Assembly (NCBI GenBank): GCA_964602595.1
Contig: CAZRRO010000024.1
Span: 1 to 64,000, forward strand
Origin: CAIWAH01 sp964602595
GTDB taxonomy: Bacteria > Verrucomicrobiota > Verrucomicrobiia > Limisphaerales > UBA9464
Length of the DNA: 64,000 bases
Direction of reading: 5' to 3'
The notes under the pieces are model-generated. The model was given only the letters and a program-made list of their open reading frames with translations, made no database searches and had not been told where the DNA came from. Position numbers and translations under genes: made by a program. Position 1 is the stretch's first letter. Every line of letters starts with the position of its first letter. Positions 52,501 through 60,943 of the stretch are shown piece by piece.

Positions 52501-53036
52501 TCCCGGTGCAGCACGCCGCGCTGGTGGGCGAAATGCACGGCCTCCGCCAACTTGCGCACGATGTCAGCGGCATCGCGTTCCGACCGGGAGCGGCCCGCCC
52601 CGATGTTGCGCCGCCAACCGGCGAGCGAACCGCCCGGCATCAGCCGCATGGCGATATACCAATTCCCGGCGTCCTCGCCGAAACCATACACCGGCACGAT
52701 GTGCGGATGCAGGAGCGCGGCGGCGGCGCGGGCCTCGGTGTGAAATCGTTCGAGCAAATCCGCCGGCGCCCATTCGCCTCCGCGGACCAGCTTGAGCGCA
52801 ACTTCGCGCCCGAGGCTGCGGTCGCGGGCCCGGAAGACGATGCCCATGCCGCCGCGGGCAATTTCCTCCAGCAGATCGAAAGGCCCCACGGACCGTCCCG
52901 GCGACTCCGGGACAGGTTCGGTCGCGGCACCGCCCACCAGGTTCAGCGCCCGGACCATCAGGCAATGCGGGCAGAGCCCGGCCGCCACGCCCGGCCGAAG
53001 CGTGTTGCCGCATTGGGTGCATACCGATTCGTTCAT
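49599..53036 (-). CDS. Membrane Ser/Thr protein kinase with WD40 repeats (module 3)
   Basis: 1145 residues. A zinc-ribbon-like start (Cys6/9, Cys22/25) precedes the kinase domain (about 52-320): EEIARGGMGIVFRARDR, ALKLVRG, GVLHRDLKPENVLL, LTDFGLARLA, GTPAYVAPEVARGG and VYGLGAILYELLTG. A transmembrane helix follows (MIAGLLSLLSLALLVIAVGSWQV). Twelve or more WD40 repeats fill the C-terminus, e.g. FSPDGRLVLSAGADGTARLWH, FSADGRNVVSIGREGRAVVWN and FNADGTILATGTRAGDVQLWD (each read in part). Its layout repeats the kinase at 31419. The sigma factor gene lies 87 bases upstream on the same strand. Confidence 0.93.
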   Translation of the reverse strand: MNESVCTQCGNTLRPGVAAGLCPHCLMVRALNLVGGAATEPVPESPGRSVGPFDLLEEIARGGMGIVFRARDRSLGREVALKLVRGGEWAPADLLERFHTEARAAAALLHPHIVPVYGFGEDAGNWYIAMRLMPGGSLAGWRRNIGAGRSRSERDAADIVRKLAEAVHFAHQRGVLHRDLKPENVLLDEAGEPYLTDFGLARLAEMDIRLTRSQSSIGTPAYVAPEVARGGSAQATVLSDVYGLGAILYELLTGQVPFTGATPLEVLRQVTDTEVRRPSAVLPTVDRDLETICLKAIAKEPQHRYADCAALAGDLEHWLAGRPIAARPVGPWERAGKWIRRRPMIAGLLSLLSLALLVIAVGSWQVSRTRRATAESQRQALVRLNVETASQLVAAKDSAASLPYQLTALRLDAGDPARERMHRVRLALTLGAVPQLVQHWQHEAAASTAIFSPDGRLVLSAGADGTARLWHADDGRPGPVLKHPAAVTHALFSPDGRRVLTVCRDRTARLWITANGQPLFSPWPVHLDYYQQPTAPPASFSADSSRVLVVGDAQAEVRDLATGEPVVAAVALPGGGVGGAISPDGRFVVTAEDAGPVRVWEITAGGLRQRAFHRHASRTTGASFSADGRNVVSIGREGRAVVWNATTGETLGPPLRHDSALRVGQATFNPADGRLFTLSFDNTVRVWAGESGQLLCRGIGHDIGVSMARWDPAGRRIVTAGFDGTARIWDAVLGEVTEPWLRHGRYVVDAAFSPNGDQLVTACQDGGIRLWQLGPRRALRDAALAGPVRFACANPDSSLVAAGSGDGVVRVVSLESGNSFRRELRHTSHVLTGAFAPSGTGLATATADGRIQLWDLSSGEVIAISAPGASPYHRLAFTPDGRKLAATSVHNQASQLVELSLLDAGTLTAARAGFSTNGLVNHVEFSRDGRHVLTSAAEGLIRLWAVGAGQVAARELKLGTEAGAAHFSSDSRWIVTTASRDGFDPGEARLWSVADLMPVGATMGHQDGVTISAFSRAGNTLATGSEDASARIWSVPDGAPLTPPMRHRQNVRFLQFNADGTILATGTRAGDVQLWDARTGLPLMAAQAVPASIISLHFVQGGAQFVVLASDGGLHRWDLSPAPQPVAELEALARRLTGGGTPVQP

Positions 53037-53123
53037 TCTTCGCGACCGTCCCGCTCCTCAGTTACGGAAACCGGTTGCCAAAGTTGCTGCGGAAACCAGC
53101 CGGCGATTCCACCCCTCCCACGG

Positions 53124-53960
53124 TTAGGCGCCCAACACCCCGATCAGGTGCCGGATTTCGCCCTCTACGTCCGCCGGCGAATCCACTGTCTCCGCGATCT
53201 CGGCCCTCACCAGTTCGCCGTAGCGCTGGCGCAGGCGATGGATGCCCGAGCGCACCGCCGACTCGCTCATGCCGAGACGTTCGGCGACCGCCGCATAGGA
53301 AGTTTCACCGCGGTCATCGGTGAGGAAGCACTTCAGGGCCTCGAACCGGCCCGCCCGTCCGCCGCCGTCGAATTCCGCCTGCAGGCGCTGCATCACGCGG
53401 CCCAGCAGGGTCTCGGCCCAGCGGCGTTCAAACGCGGCTTCCGGTGTGCCCCGGTCGGCCAGCTCGGGTGTCCAATCGCCCTGCAGGTTCTCGGCATCCA
53501 GGGACAGGAACGTTTGGCCGCCGCCGCGCTTCAGGGCGTCGGCCCGTTCGCGTTCATTGGCCAGGAACCGGGTGACCGCCGTCAGCAGGAAGGTGCGGAA
53601 ACGTCCCTTCGTGGCGTCCGCGGCGCGCAGCCAGTCCTTCTCCAGGAGCCGGGCAAAGAAACCCTGCGTGAGGTCCTTGGCGTCCTCCGGCGAGTGGCCG
53701 CGCCGGGCGACGAACGCATGCACCGCCGGCCAGTAGCCTTGGCACAGCCGCCCCAGCGCCTGATGCGACGAGGCATCGGACGCGTCGACCGCGCGGATTA
53801 CCAGCGACCACTGCGTGGTGCGGAAGCGGGCCGCGTCGGCCAAGGCAGCCGGCAGTTCTGTGAGTTCACGATTCAAGGCGCAGAGCGGAGCAGACCAGAC
53901 CGTGGAAGGCAGGGCAATCGGCGGCGAAGTGGAAGGTTGCCAAAGGTTGCATCCTGTCAT
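53124..53960 (-). CDS. RNA polymerase sigma factor, ECF type (module 3)
   Basis: 278 residues if the ATG at 53960 is used (MTGCNLWQPSTSPP); a start nearer FRTTQWSLVIRA, the conserved opening, is possible. Region 2: LGRLCQGYWPAVHAFVARRGHSPEDAKDLTQGFFARLLEKDWL, ATKGRFRTFLLTAVTRFLANERERADALKRGGG. Region 4: ERLGMSESAVRSGIHRLRQRYGELVRAEI. Paralogue of the sigma factors at 30581 and 37970. It precedes the module-3 kinase on the same strand, the same order as module 1. Confidence 0.85.
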   Translation of the reverse strand: MTGCNLWQPSTSPPIALPSTVWSAPLCALNRELTELPAALADAARFRTTQWSLVIRAVDASDASSHQALGRLCQGYWPAVHAFVARRGHSPEDAKDLTQGFFARLLEKDWLRAADATKGRFRTFLLTAVTRFLANERERADALKRGGGQTFLSLDAENLQGDWTPELADRGTPEAAFERRWAETLLGRVMQRLQAEFDGGGRAGRFEALKCFLTDDRGETSYAAVAERLGMSESAVRSGIHRLRQRYGELVRAEIAETVDSPADVEGEIRHLIGVLGA

Positions 53961-54132
53961 TGTGGTCGGGCATCCACGCTGCTGTGCCGTAGTCAACACA
54001 TCAGTACCAGGTGACGGAAGGGATGGCGATGGCGGGGTATGGGTTGCCCGCGCGAAGCAAGAGGGAGGCGCGAGTGCGAATTCGGGAGTGCCAAGAGGGG
54101 AGGCGAAAGCGGCGGGGAAGGCCGATAGGCAA

Positions 54133-54663
54133 TCAGCTTGGATCAATTCGTGCCAGGTGTCGGAAGCCGTGCTTGGTTTCGTAGCGGTGTTTTGCCTGCA
54201 CGCCCGCCGCGGTCTGGAATTCGACTTCTAATGACTGGACCTGTCCATGCTTGGCCGACGCATATGGGTATATGAAACAGGTGACTCCGACCGAAGGGTC
54301 GCAATCCAAGTCGATTGCAGAACCGTCGAGTGCAGCCCTTTGCCAAACCATTGGTTCACCGACGTTTTCAACCAGGAGGACCACCCACTTGCCATCCTGG
54401 CAGTTGGATACTTCAGACCTCCAATAGCTGAGGACTCCTTGGTCAGTGGTGTGAATCAGAGCACTCCCGTCGGGAGTTGGGACCCGAAAGCTGTGAACTT
54501 CGCGGTAGTCGAGGCGGAAATAGGAACCGGTCGCGCGCTTAGTAATCTCAGCCAGTTTCGCACGTTCCGACCATCCCCAAAGCCACATAATGAAATTTCC
54601 AGCGAGGAAGAGACTAATGTTGAGCAACACCGCTTTGATTTCCTCCGACACTGGATGCGCCAT
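54133..54663 (-). CDS. Membrane-anchored hypothetical protein
   Basis: 176 residues from the ATG at 54663 (MAHPVSEEIKAVLL). An N-terminal helix (AVLLNISLFLAGNFIMWLWGW) is followed by a basic juxtamembrane stretch and a beta-rich domain (SYFRLDYREVHSFRVPTPDG, TDQGVLSYWRSEVSNCQDGKW, VQSLEVEFQTAAG). No family recognised. Base composition is lower in GC than the neighbours, which may indicate a transferred gene. It is divergent from the S74 fibre gene. Confidence 0.6.
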   Translation of the reverse strand: MAHPVSEEIKAVLLNISLFLAGNFIMWLWGWSERAKLAEITKRATGSYFRLDYREVHSFRVPTPDGSALIHTTDQGVLSYWRSEVSNCQDGKWVVLLVENVGEPMVWQRAALDGSAIDLDCDPSVGVTCFIYPYASAKHGQVQSLEVEFQTAAGVQAKHRYETKHGFRHLARIDPS

Positions 54664-54819
54664 TCGACGAACCCTGCAACCCCCGTCACATGCGTCAATC
54701 GTGGAGGTGCCGCGTGCGGTATCCTCCGTTGACTCGTGCTTCAGATAATTTTCCGGACAGCCCGCGAAACTTTGCGCGGGCGGTCCGTAAGAGGTCGGTA
54801 AGGAAATCAACTGCCGCCC

Positions 54820-57800
54820 ATGAAAAGCTCCCGCTTGAAGTTGTCCCAGTCCGTCGCCCAGGCGTTCCGCCACCTTTGGCTCCTGTTCGTCCTCTGCGGA
54901 CTGCTGACGGGCAGCCGCGCCATCGCCCAGGGAACCGCCTTCACCTATCAGGGTTCGCTGGCCGACGGGGCCACACCGGCCAACGGCACTTATGACCTGC
55001 GCCTCACCGTCTTTGATGCCGCGACCGGCGGCAGCCCGGTCGGGAACGTCACCGAGGTCACGGGGCAGGCCGTCGCGGACGGACTCTTCACCGTCACAAT
55101 TGATCCGGGCGCCGGTGTCTTCACCGGCCCGGGCCGGTGGCTGGAGTTGCAGGTGCGGACCACGGGCGCTCCGGTCTTCACGACAATTGCGCCGCGGCAG
55201 GCGCTCACGCCGACGCCCTACGCAATTCGCGCTGCCAGCGCGGCCACGGCGGCCACCGCCACGGTCGCGACGACGGCCAATTCCGTGCCGGCCACCGGCA
55301 TCACAGGCACGCTGCCGTTGGCGCAGTTGCCCGCCTCGGTCGTGGTCAATGGCACGAATGGCCTCACGCTGACGCCGATGCCCGAGTTGGTGGGGCAAAG
55401 CTCCGTGGTGGGCGGCGCGCTGAGCGTCCTCGCGGGCGACCATTACGCGGGCATCGCCGCCGGCAACGCGGGTCTGCTGATCTTTGACGTGGCGAACCCA
55501 TCGGCGCCGGCGCTCGTGTCCCAGTTCAACCAAGGCGTCTTGACCCACGGCTTCACGGTGGACAAGGACCACGCGTATCTCGCCTCCGGTCCGAACGGCC
55601 TGCGGACCTTTTCCCTGACCAACATCGCGGTGCCGGAATTCCTCAGCGAAACCAATGATACCGAGGCGCACCAGGTCGTCACCGATGGCAATTACGTTTA
55701 CGTCGCCGGGGTGCCGAACACGGTGGTCTATTCGCTGGCGGACCGGTCGCATCCGGAAAAGGTCGCTGTCGTCGGCCCGCCCAGCACGAATCCCCGTCGT
55801 CTGGCTCTGGCGAACACGACGCTGTTCGTCGCGGGCGACCACGCGCTGCAGACCTTCTCTGTCGCCACGCCGGCGAGCCCCTTCCTGCTGGCCACCTTCA
55901 CCGTGAACGGCGCGGGTTCGGTCGCGGTAAGTGGAAATCTTGCGTTCGTGGCCCGCGGCCCGTCCGGCGTGGCCGTATTCGACGTCGCCGATCCCACCAA
56001 CCCGACGCTGCTCGCGACGGTGCCGGCCGATGCCGATGCCCAGCATGTGTATGCCTCGGCCAACCGCCTCTACGTCTCCGACCACGGCGTGGGGTTGCAG
56101 GAGTGGGACATCACCGCGCCCGCGGCGCCGGTGCACCTGCACACCTTCACCTCGGTGCCCGACATCACCGGTTCCATCGTCCTCAACAACTACGCGATGA
56201 CGGCCAACTCCGATGCGGTCGGCCTCCGCATCGTGGGCCTGAGCCAGGCGGTCAACTTCGCCGCCGGCCACGCGGGCAACGGCGCGGCCGGCAACGCGGT
56301 CGGCGTCACCATCGGCGGCGGCGGTGCGCGGACCTACCTCGTGCAGAACGACCAGGGCGAACAGAACGTCGGCGGTCCCAACGTGGCCGGCGGCGATTTC
56401 TCGACCATCGCGGGCGGTCTCAGCAATACCGTGGCCCAGGCTGCGCACGGCGCCGTGATCGCCGGCGGGGCCTTCAACACGGTCGGCACCAATGCCACCG
56501 TGGCCGCGATCGGTGGCGGCGCGGGCAACCGGATCGGCACCGATGCGCGCAATGCCGTGATCGCCGGCGGCGACAACAACCTTATCGGCACCAATGCCTC
56601 CTCGGCCTTCATCGGCGGCGGCGAACGCAACGAGGTCGCCGCCAATGCCCGGGGCGCGATCATTCCCGGCGGCCTCCAGAACCGCGCCGCGGGCGAACGC
56701 AGCTTTGCCGCCGGACAGCAGGCCAAGGCCGACCACCGAGGCGCCTTCGTGTGGGCCGACGCGAACGGCGGCGACTTCCTCTCGACGGCCGAGAACCAGT
56801 TCAGCGTCCGCGCCCGCGGCGGCGTGCGCTTCGAGACCGGCGGGGCCGGCGTGTTGGTGGATGGCCAACCGCTCGGTGCGTCTGGCGCGGCGCGGCTGAA
56901 CGGCGGCAACACCTTCTCCGGCAACCAGACGGTCAACGGCTCCGTGAGCGCGACCAGCTTCACCGGCAATGGTTCCGGCCTCACTTCGCTGAACGCGGGC
57001 AATCTGTTTGGCACGGTTCCCGAAGCCCAGTTGCCTGCCGCGGTGGCCCGCCGCAGTGGCGGCAACTCGTTCGAGGGCGACCAGAGTGTCAGCGGCGCTG
57101 TCAGTGCCACCTCCTTCGCCGGTTCGGGCGCGGCCTTGACCGGGCTGAACGCGGGCAACCTGTCTGCTGGCACCGTTCCCGATGCCCGCTTGTCCGCCAA
57201 CGTGCCGCTACTCGCGGCAGGCAAGCTGAACGACGCGGCGCTCAGCGCCGACGTTGCGCGCCGCGCTGGCGGCAATGCCTTCACGGGCGACCAGACGGTC
57301 GTCGGCGCGGTCAATGCGACGTCGTTTGTTGGCAGCGGATCGGAGCTGGCCGGGCTTAACGCCGCCAACCTCTCGGCCGGCACCGTTCCTGATGCCCGAC
57401 TCTCCGCCAACGTGCCGCTGCTCACCGGCGGCAAGCTGAGCGAATCCGCGCTCAGCGCCGACGTGGCGCGCAGGGCCGGTGGCAACGCCTTCACGGGCGA
57501 CCAAAGCGTCATCGGCTCAGTCAGTGCGACGGCGTTTTCCGGCGATGGTTCGGCCCTGGTTAGGCTGGATGCGGGCAATCTTACGACTGGCACCCTGCCA
57601 AACGCCCGGCTGTCGTCCGACGTGCCGCTGCTAGCCGGGGGCACGCTGAACGATTCGATGCTTAGCCCGAACGTCGCAAGGCGGTTCGGCGACAACGCCT
57701 TCACGGGTAACCAAAGCGTCAACGGCGGGGTCATCGCGACTGCGTTCGCCGGCGATGGTTCGGCCCTGACCGGGCTGAATGCCGGCAATCTCACGGCGGG

Positions 57801-59985
57801 CACCCTTCCGGATGCCCGGCTATCCGCGAACGTGCCCCTGCTCACCGGGGGCACGCTAAACGACTCCGTGCTCAGTCAGAGCGTGGCAAGGCGCGCTGGC
57901 GACAACACCTTCACGGGTAACCAGACGGTCAGCGGCAGCGTGACGGCTACCGCGTTCATCGGCGACGGCTCCCAGTTGACTGGCGTCGGGGGCGCGAACC
58001 CAGTGCAGGTGCTGACCGACAGCGCCGCCGCCGCGCCGAACTCCACCTACGTGGTCAACAGCACCTACGAAATCACAATCGATCTTCCGGTCACCGCCAA
58101 CGTGGGCGACACCGTGAAGGTGTCCGGCGTCGGCAACGGCAACTGGCAGCTCACCGGGGACGTCGCCAATGGCGCGGCCGCGGGAGCGGTTTGGATTCGC
58201 CGCGGTATTTACGGAGGCTGGAGTTCGGTAGCCTCGTCGGCCAACGGGAAGAAGCTCATCGCCGCCGCCGGGAACGGACCGCTCTACACTTCGCAGGACG
58301 GCGGCGTGACCTGGGTCGCCCATGAATCCAACCGGAACTGGGCGGCGGTGGCCTCGTCGGCCGACGGCACCAAGTTCATCGCGGCCGTCTCCGGTGGCCG
58401 GCTCTACACCTCGGCGGACAGCGGCGCGACCTGGGTCGCCCGTGAATCCGACCGGAACTGGTCGTCGGTCGCGTCGTCGGCCGACGGGACCAAGCTCGTC
58501 GCGGCCGAGGGCGGCGACTTCCTCGAAGGCCAGATCTACACCTCGGCGGACAGCGGCGTGACCTGGGTCGCCCGGGCGTCGGTCGCGGATTGGCGCTCGG
58601 TCGCCTCGTCGTCCGACGGGACCAAGCTCGTCGCGGTGAAGTTCAACGGCCTGCCCTACACCTCGACCGACAGCGGCGTCACTTGGGTCGGCCGGGGGTT
58701 CCTCCGTCACTGGGTTTCGGTAGCCTCGTCGGCGGATGGAACCAAGCTGGTCGCGGCGGCGGAGCAGGTAATCTACCCGGGCGGAATCTACACCTCGATC
58801 GACGGGGGCGCGACTTGGGTCTCCCGGATCGGTGGCCACTGGGAATCGGTGGCCTCGTCATCGGACGGGGCCAATTTTATCGCGGTGGACGGACTGTCAT
58901 ATGGCAAAGGCGACTACGACACTCGCATCTCCACCGACGGCGGCGTCACCTGGAGTGGAACCGTGCTTCCCAGCACCGTTGGACGGCCGGCGGTCGCTTC
59001 GTCGGCGGACGGGACCAAACTGGTCGCGGCTTTCCCCATGGATTGGATCTATACCTCAGGTCGCACGCTGGGAGGCGGGGCCGGGCAGGCGGTGGAAATG
59101 CGCTTCGCGGCAAATGGCGCCTGGCTGCCGGTGTCCCCGGCCGGCGTGCCAGGAACCGGCGCAAACCTCTTCACCGGTAACCAGTCCATTGTCGCAGGCA
59201 CTTCGGCGAATCCGTATCCCCAACTGAAGATCGCCGCTGCCCCGACCGCGCCCTATGGAGCATTTGTGAGCGTGGATGCTACCGCCACCACGGGCGGAAA
59301 GAACTACCTCATCTACTCCACCGGGGGCACTGCCGGGGAAGGCACGGGCAAGTTGGTCATCCAGAACATCACCGATGGGAAAACCATCCAAACGCTGACC
59401 GCCGGCGGTAACGTAGGCTTGGGAACGACCGCGCCGGCGACGCGCCTGCACGTCAAACAGCAGACTGACAACGGCAGCTTTGCTGCGGCCAACGACGGGA
59501 TCCAGTTGGAAGCGGCGTCCGGTGAATTCTGGCGCCTCCAGACGCAGGCGGCGGGCGACCTCGTTTTCGACAGCGGTTTCGGCGCCGGCTACGCCTACCT
59601 CAGCCGCAACAGCGGCACCTTCAATATCACCAGCGACGGCAGGTTTAAGCGCGACGTCCAGCCGCTCGGGCCGCTGCTCGACCGGGTGCTGGCGTTGGAA
59701 CCGGTCAGCTTCCGCTACCTCCACGCGCCCGTCGACAGCCCGCCGGTGGTCGGCTTCATCGCCCAACAGGTGCTGCCCCTCTTCCCGGAGGTGGTGGACG
59801 AGAAGGACGGCCAGTATGCCATTGGCTACGACGCCTTCGGCCCGATCGCGATCGGGGCCATCCAGGAACTCAACACCAAGCTGGAAGCGAAGCTCGCCGC
59901 CAAGGACGCCGAAGTGGCTGAACTGAAGTCCCGGTTGGAAAAGCTGGAGCGCTTGGTAAACGAGAAGCTGGGAGGCGGCCAATGA
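54820..59985 (+). CDS. Giant secreted fibre-like protein with C-terminal S74 chaperone
   Basis: 1721 residues. A signal peptide (about 12-36, ending ALA-like RAIAQG) precedes FTYQGSLADGATPANGTYDL, a module common at the start of S74 fibres. Then LVIVD-type beta-propeller repeats (about 190-475); a YadA-head-like region (about 505-640) with repeated AVIAGG, AAIGGG and GAIIPGG turns; four 70-residue units at 748-1027 flanked by partial ones; seven Asp-box units (about 1131-1414, YTSADSGVTWVAR); and finally the S74 endosialidase chaperone (about 1600-1721). That domain shows TSDGRFKRDVQPL with the Ser-Lys pair (Ser1605, Lys1610), VGFIAQQVLPLFPEVV and a C-terminal coiled coil. In phage, S74 trimerises the fibre and then cuts itself off. 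A bacterial surface role such as adhesion or glycan binding is inferred. Confidence 0.85.
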   Translation: MKSSRLKLSQSVAQAFRHLWLLFVLCGLLTGSRAIAQGTAFTYQGSLADGATPANGTYDLRLTVFDAATGGSPVGNVTEVTGQAVADGLFTVTIDPGAGVFTGPGRWLELQVRTTGAPVFTTIAPRQALTPTPYAIRAASAATAATATVATTANSVPATGITGTLPLAQLPASVVVNGTNGLTLTPMPELVGQSSVVGGALSVLAGDHYAGIAAGNAGLLIFDVANPSAPALVSQFNQGVLTHGFTVDKDHAYLASGPNGLRTFSLTNIAVPEFLSETNDTEAHQVVTDGNYVYVAGVPNTVVYSLADRSHPEKVAVVGPPSTNPRRLALANTTLFVAGDHALQTFSVATPASPFLLATFTVNGAGSVAVSGNLAFVARGPSGVAVFDVADPTNPTLLATVPADADAQHVYASANRLYVSDHGVGLQEWDITAPAAPVHLHTFTSVPDITGSIVLNNYAMTANSDAVGLRIVGLSQAVNFAAGHAGNGAAGNAVGVTIGGGGARTYLVQNDQGEQNVGGPNVAGGDFSTIAGGLSNTVAQAAHGAVIAGGAFNTVGTNATVAAIGGGAGNRIGTDARNAVIAGGDNNLIGTNASSAFIGGGERNEVAANARGAIIPGGLQNRAAGERSFAAGQQAKADHRGAFVWADANGGDFLSTAENQFSVRARGGVRFETGGAGVLVDGQPLGASGAARLNGGNTFSGNQTVNGSVSATSFTGNGSGLTSLNAGNLFGTVPEAQLPAAVARRSGGNSFEGDQSVSGAVSATSFAGSGAALTGLNAGNLSAGTVPDARLSANVPLLAAGKLNDAALSADVARRAGGNAFTGDQTVVGAVNATSFVGSGSELAGLNAANLSAGTVPDARLSANVPLLTGGKLSESALSADVARRAGGNAFTGDQSVIGSVSATAFSGDGSALVRLDAGNLTTGTLPNARLSSDVPLLAGGTLNDSMLSPNVARRFGDNAFTGNQSVNGGVIATAFAGDGSALTGLNAGNLTAGTLPDARLSANVPLLTGGTLNDSVLSQSVARRAGDNTFTGNQTVSGSVTATAFIGDGSQLTGVGGANPVQVLTDSAAAAPNSTYVVNSTYEITIDLPVTANVGDTVKVSGVGNGNWQLTGDVANGAAAGAVWIRRGIYGGWSSVASSANGKKLIAAAGNGPLYTSQDGGVTWVAHESNRNWAAVASSADGTKFIAAVSGGRLYTSADSGATWVARESDRNWSSVASSADGTKLVAAEGGDFLEGQIYTSADSGVTWVARASVADWRSVASSSDGTKLVAVKFNGLPYTSTDSGVTWVGRGFLRHWVSVASSADGTKLVAAAEQVIYPGGIYTSIDGGATWVSRIGGHWESVASSSDGANFIAVDGLSYGKGDYDTRISTDGGVTWSGTVLPSTVGRPAVASSADGTKLVAAFPMDWIYTSGRTLGGGAGQAVEMRFAANGAWLPVSPAGVPGTGANLFTGNQSIVAGTSANPYPQLKIAAAPTAPYGAFVSVDATATTGGKNYLIYSTGGTAGEGTGKLVIQNITDGKTIQTLTAGGNVGLGTTAPATRLHVKQQTDNGSFAAANDGIQLEAASGEFWRLQTQAAGDLVFDSGFGAGYAYLSRNSGTFNITSDGRFKRDVQPLGPLLDRVLALEPVSFRYLHAPVDSPPVVGFIAQQVLPLFPEVVDEKDGQYAIGYDAFGPIAIGAIQELNTKLEAKLAAKDAEVAELKSRLEKLERLVNEKLGGGQ
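57061..57900 (+). repeat. Four tandem 210-bp coding repeats in the fibre gene
   Basis: Units start at 57061, 57271, 57481 and 57691 with no length change; a partial unit starts at 57901 and a shortened one lies before 57061. Each encodes 70 residues of the form GNxFTGxQxVxGxVxAT, a loop with LNAGNLxAGTxPxARLS, then VPLLxGGxL and VARRxG. The exact period suggests recent duplication or gene conversion. Confidence 0.9.
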
Positions 59986-60857
59986 AGCGGAGCGGGGGAT
60001 TTGTAGATCGGGTAGCGGCCGACGTGTGGAGGCTGATTCTTCGCGGAAAGACCAGAGCCTCTTTACCTCGTCTCCTACGTCACGGGGTTGGGCTGACCGG
60101 TATGGGCCTCGCCTTGCTGGCCGCGCAGGCGGTAACCTACACGGTGAGTCAGTCCAAGGTCGCCGGCGGCGGCGGGACCGGGGCAGGCGGCCAGTTCACC
60201 CTGCACGGCACCGCCGGCCAATCTGACGCCCATCCGGCACGGACCTCCGGTGCGTTCACGCTTACTGGCGGCCTTTGGGCCCGGCCGCGCTTTGCGGTCG
60301 CCAACCGGGTGCCCGTCGCCGGCACGGATCTGGTGGTGCGACTCGACGACGCGCTCTTCGCCAAGATTCCGGTCGCCACGTTGCTCGGCAACGACGTGGA
60401 CCCGGACGGCGATCCGCTATCCCTGACCGGCGTCGCCGACGCACTGCCGGCGGGCGCGAGCGTGGTGATGATCGGCCCGTGGGTGATCTACACCGCCGCG
60501 GCCGTGGACGCCGGAGCGGGCAGCTTCACCTACACGCTGTCGGATGGTCCCGGGGGCCACAGCGCCACGGGCTTCGTCATCGTCTCCGTCGCCGCGGCGC
60601 CGGAACCCGAGGGTGCACCCAATCCGGTTGCGGTCTCGACCACGGGCCACGACTTCTCGGTCAGTTTCCTCGGCGTGCCGGGCTACCGCTACCGGGTGCA
60701 GTTCAGCTCGGACGTGGCTCCGCCCTACACGTGGCGGGAATTCGAACCGCCCGCCGTTTACACCGCGCCGGAGACAGGTGCCGCCGGGGTGTTCAGCCAT
60801 ACCGATCCCAATCCGCCCGACGCGCTGCGCCTGTATCGCGCGGTGCCCGAGCCATGA
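59982..60857 (+). CDS. Secreted protein with cadherin-like (Ig-fold) domain
   Basis: 291 residues. Its ATG overlaps the fibre stop (ATGA, 59982-59985). A long basic N-terminus ends in a hydrophobic segment (VGLTGMGLALLAAQAV), probably a signal or anchor. TYTVSQSKVAGGGGTGAGG and LTGGLWARP match the opening of many verrucomicrobial fibre-associated proteins. Then comes an Ig/cadherin-like module (PVATLLGNDVDPDGDPLSLTGV, SFTYTLSDGPGGHSATGFVIV) and a C-terminal fn3-like strand set. Function is unknown, but the coupling suggests it works with the fibre. Confidence 0.6.
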   Translation: MKRSGGFVDRVAADVWRLILRGKTRASLPRLLRHGVGLTGMGLALLAAQAVTYTVSQSKVAGGGGTGAGGQFTLHGTAGQSDAHPARTSGAFTLTGGLWARPRFAVANRVPVAGTDLVVRLDDALFAKIPVATLLGNDVDPDGDPLSLTGVADALPAGASVVMIGPWVIYTAAAVDAGAGSFTYTLSDGPGGHSATGFVIVSVAAAPEPEGAPNPVAVSTTGHDFSVSFLGVPGYRYRVQFSSDVAPPYTWREFEPPAVYTAPETGAAGVFSHTDPNPPDALRLYRAVPEP

Positions 60858-60943
60858 AGGAATGCAATATGACCAATGAAGGCATCAAGAACCGTGGCTG
60901 CGGAATCCCGACGGGCCACGGTTTACTGAAGATTGGACACACG

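Noticed and set aside
54133..56868. A 911-residue minus-strand open frame
   Set aside because: It overlaps the fibre gene in a high-GC region and shows low-complexity Arg/Gly/Ala composition; only its last 176 codons, outside the fibre gene, look like a real protein.
57061..57900. CRISPR array
   Set aside because: The 210-bp periodic sequence is an in-frame coding repeat with no alternation of short repeats and unique spacers.
54820..59985. Prophage tail-fibre gene
   Set aside because: The protein has a signal peptide, and the flanking genes are a hypothetical membrane protein, secreted proteins and a histidine kinase. No capsid, tail or integrase gene is nearby.
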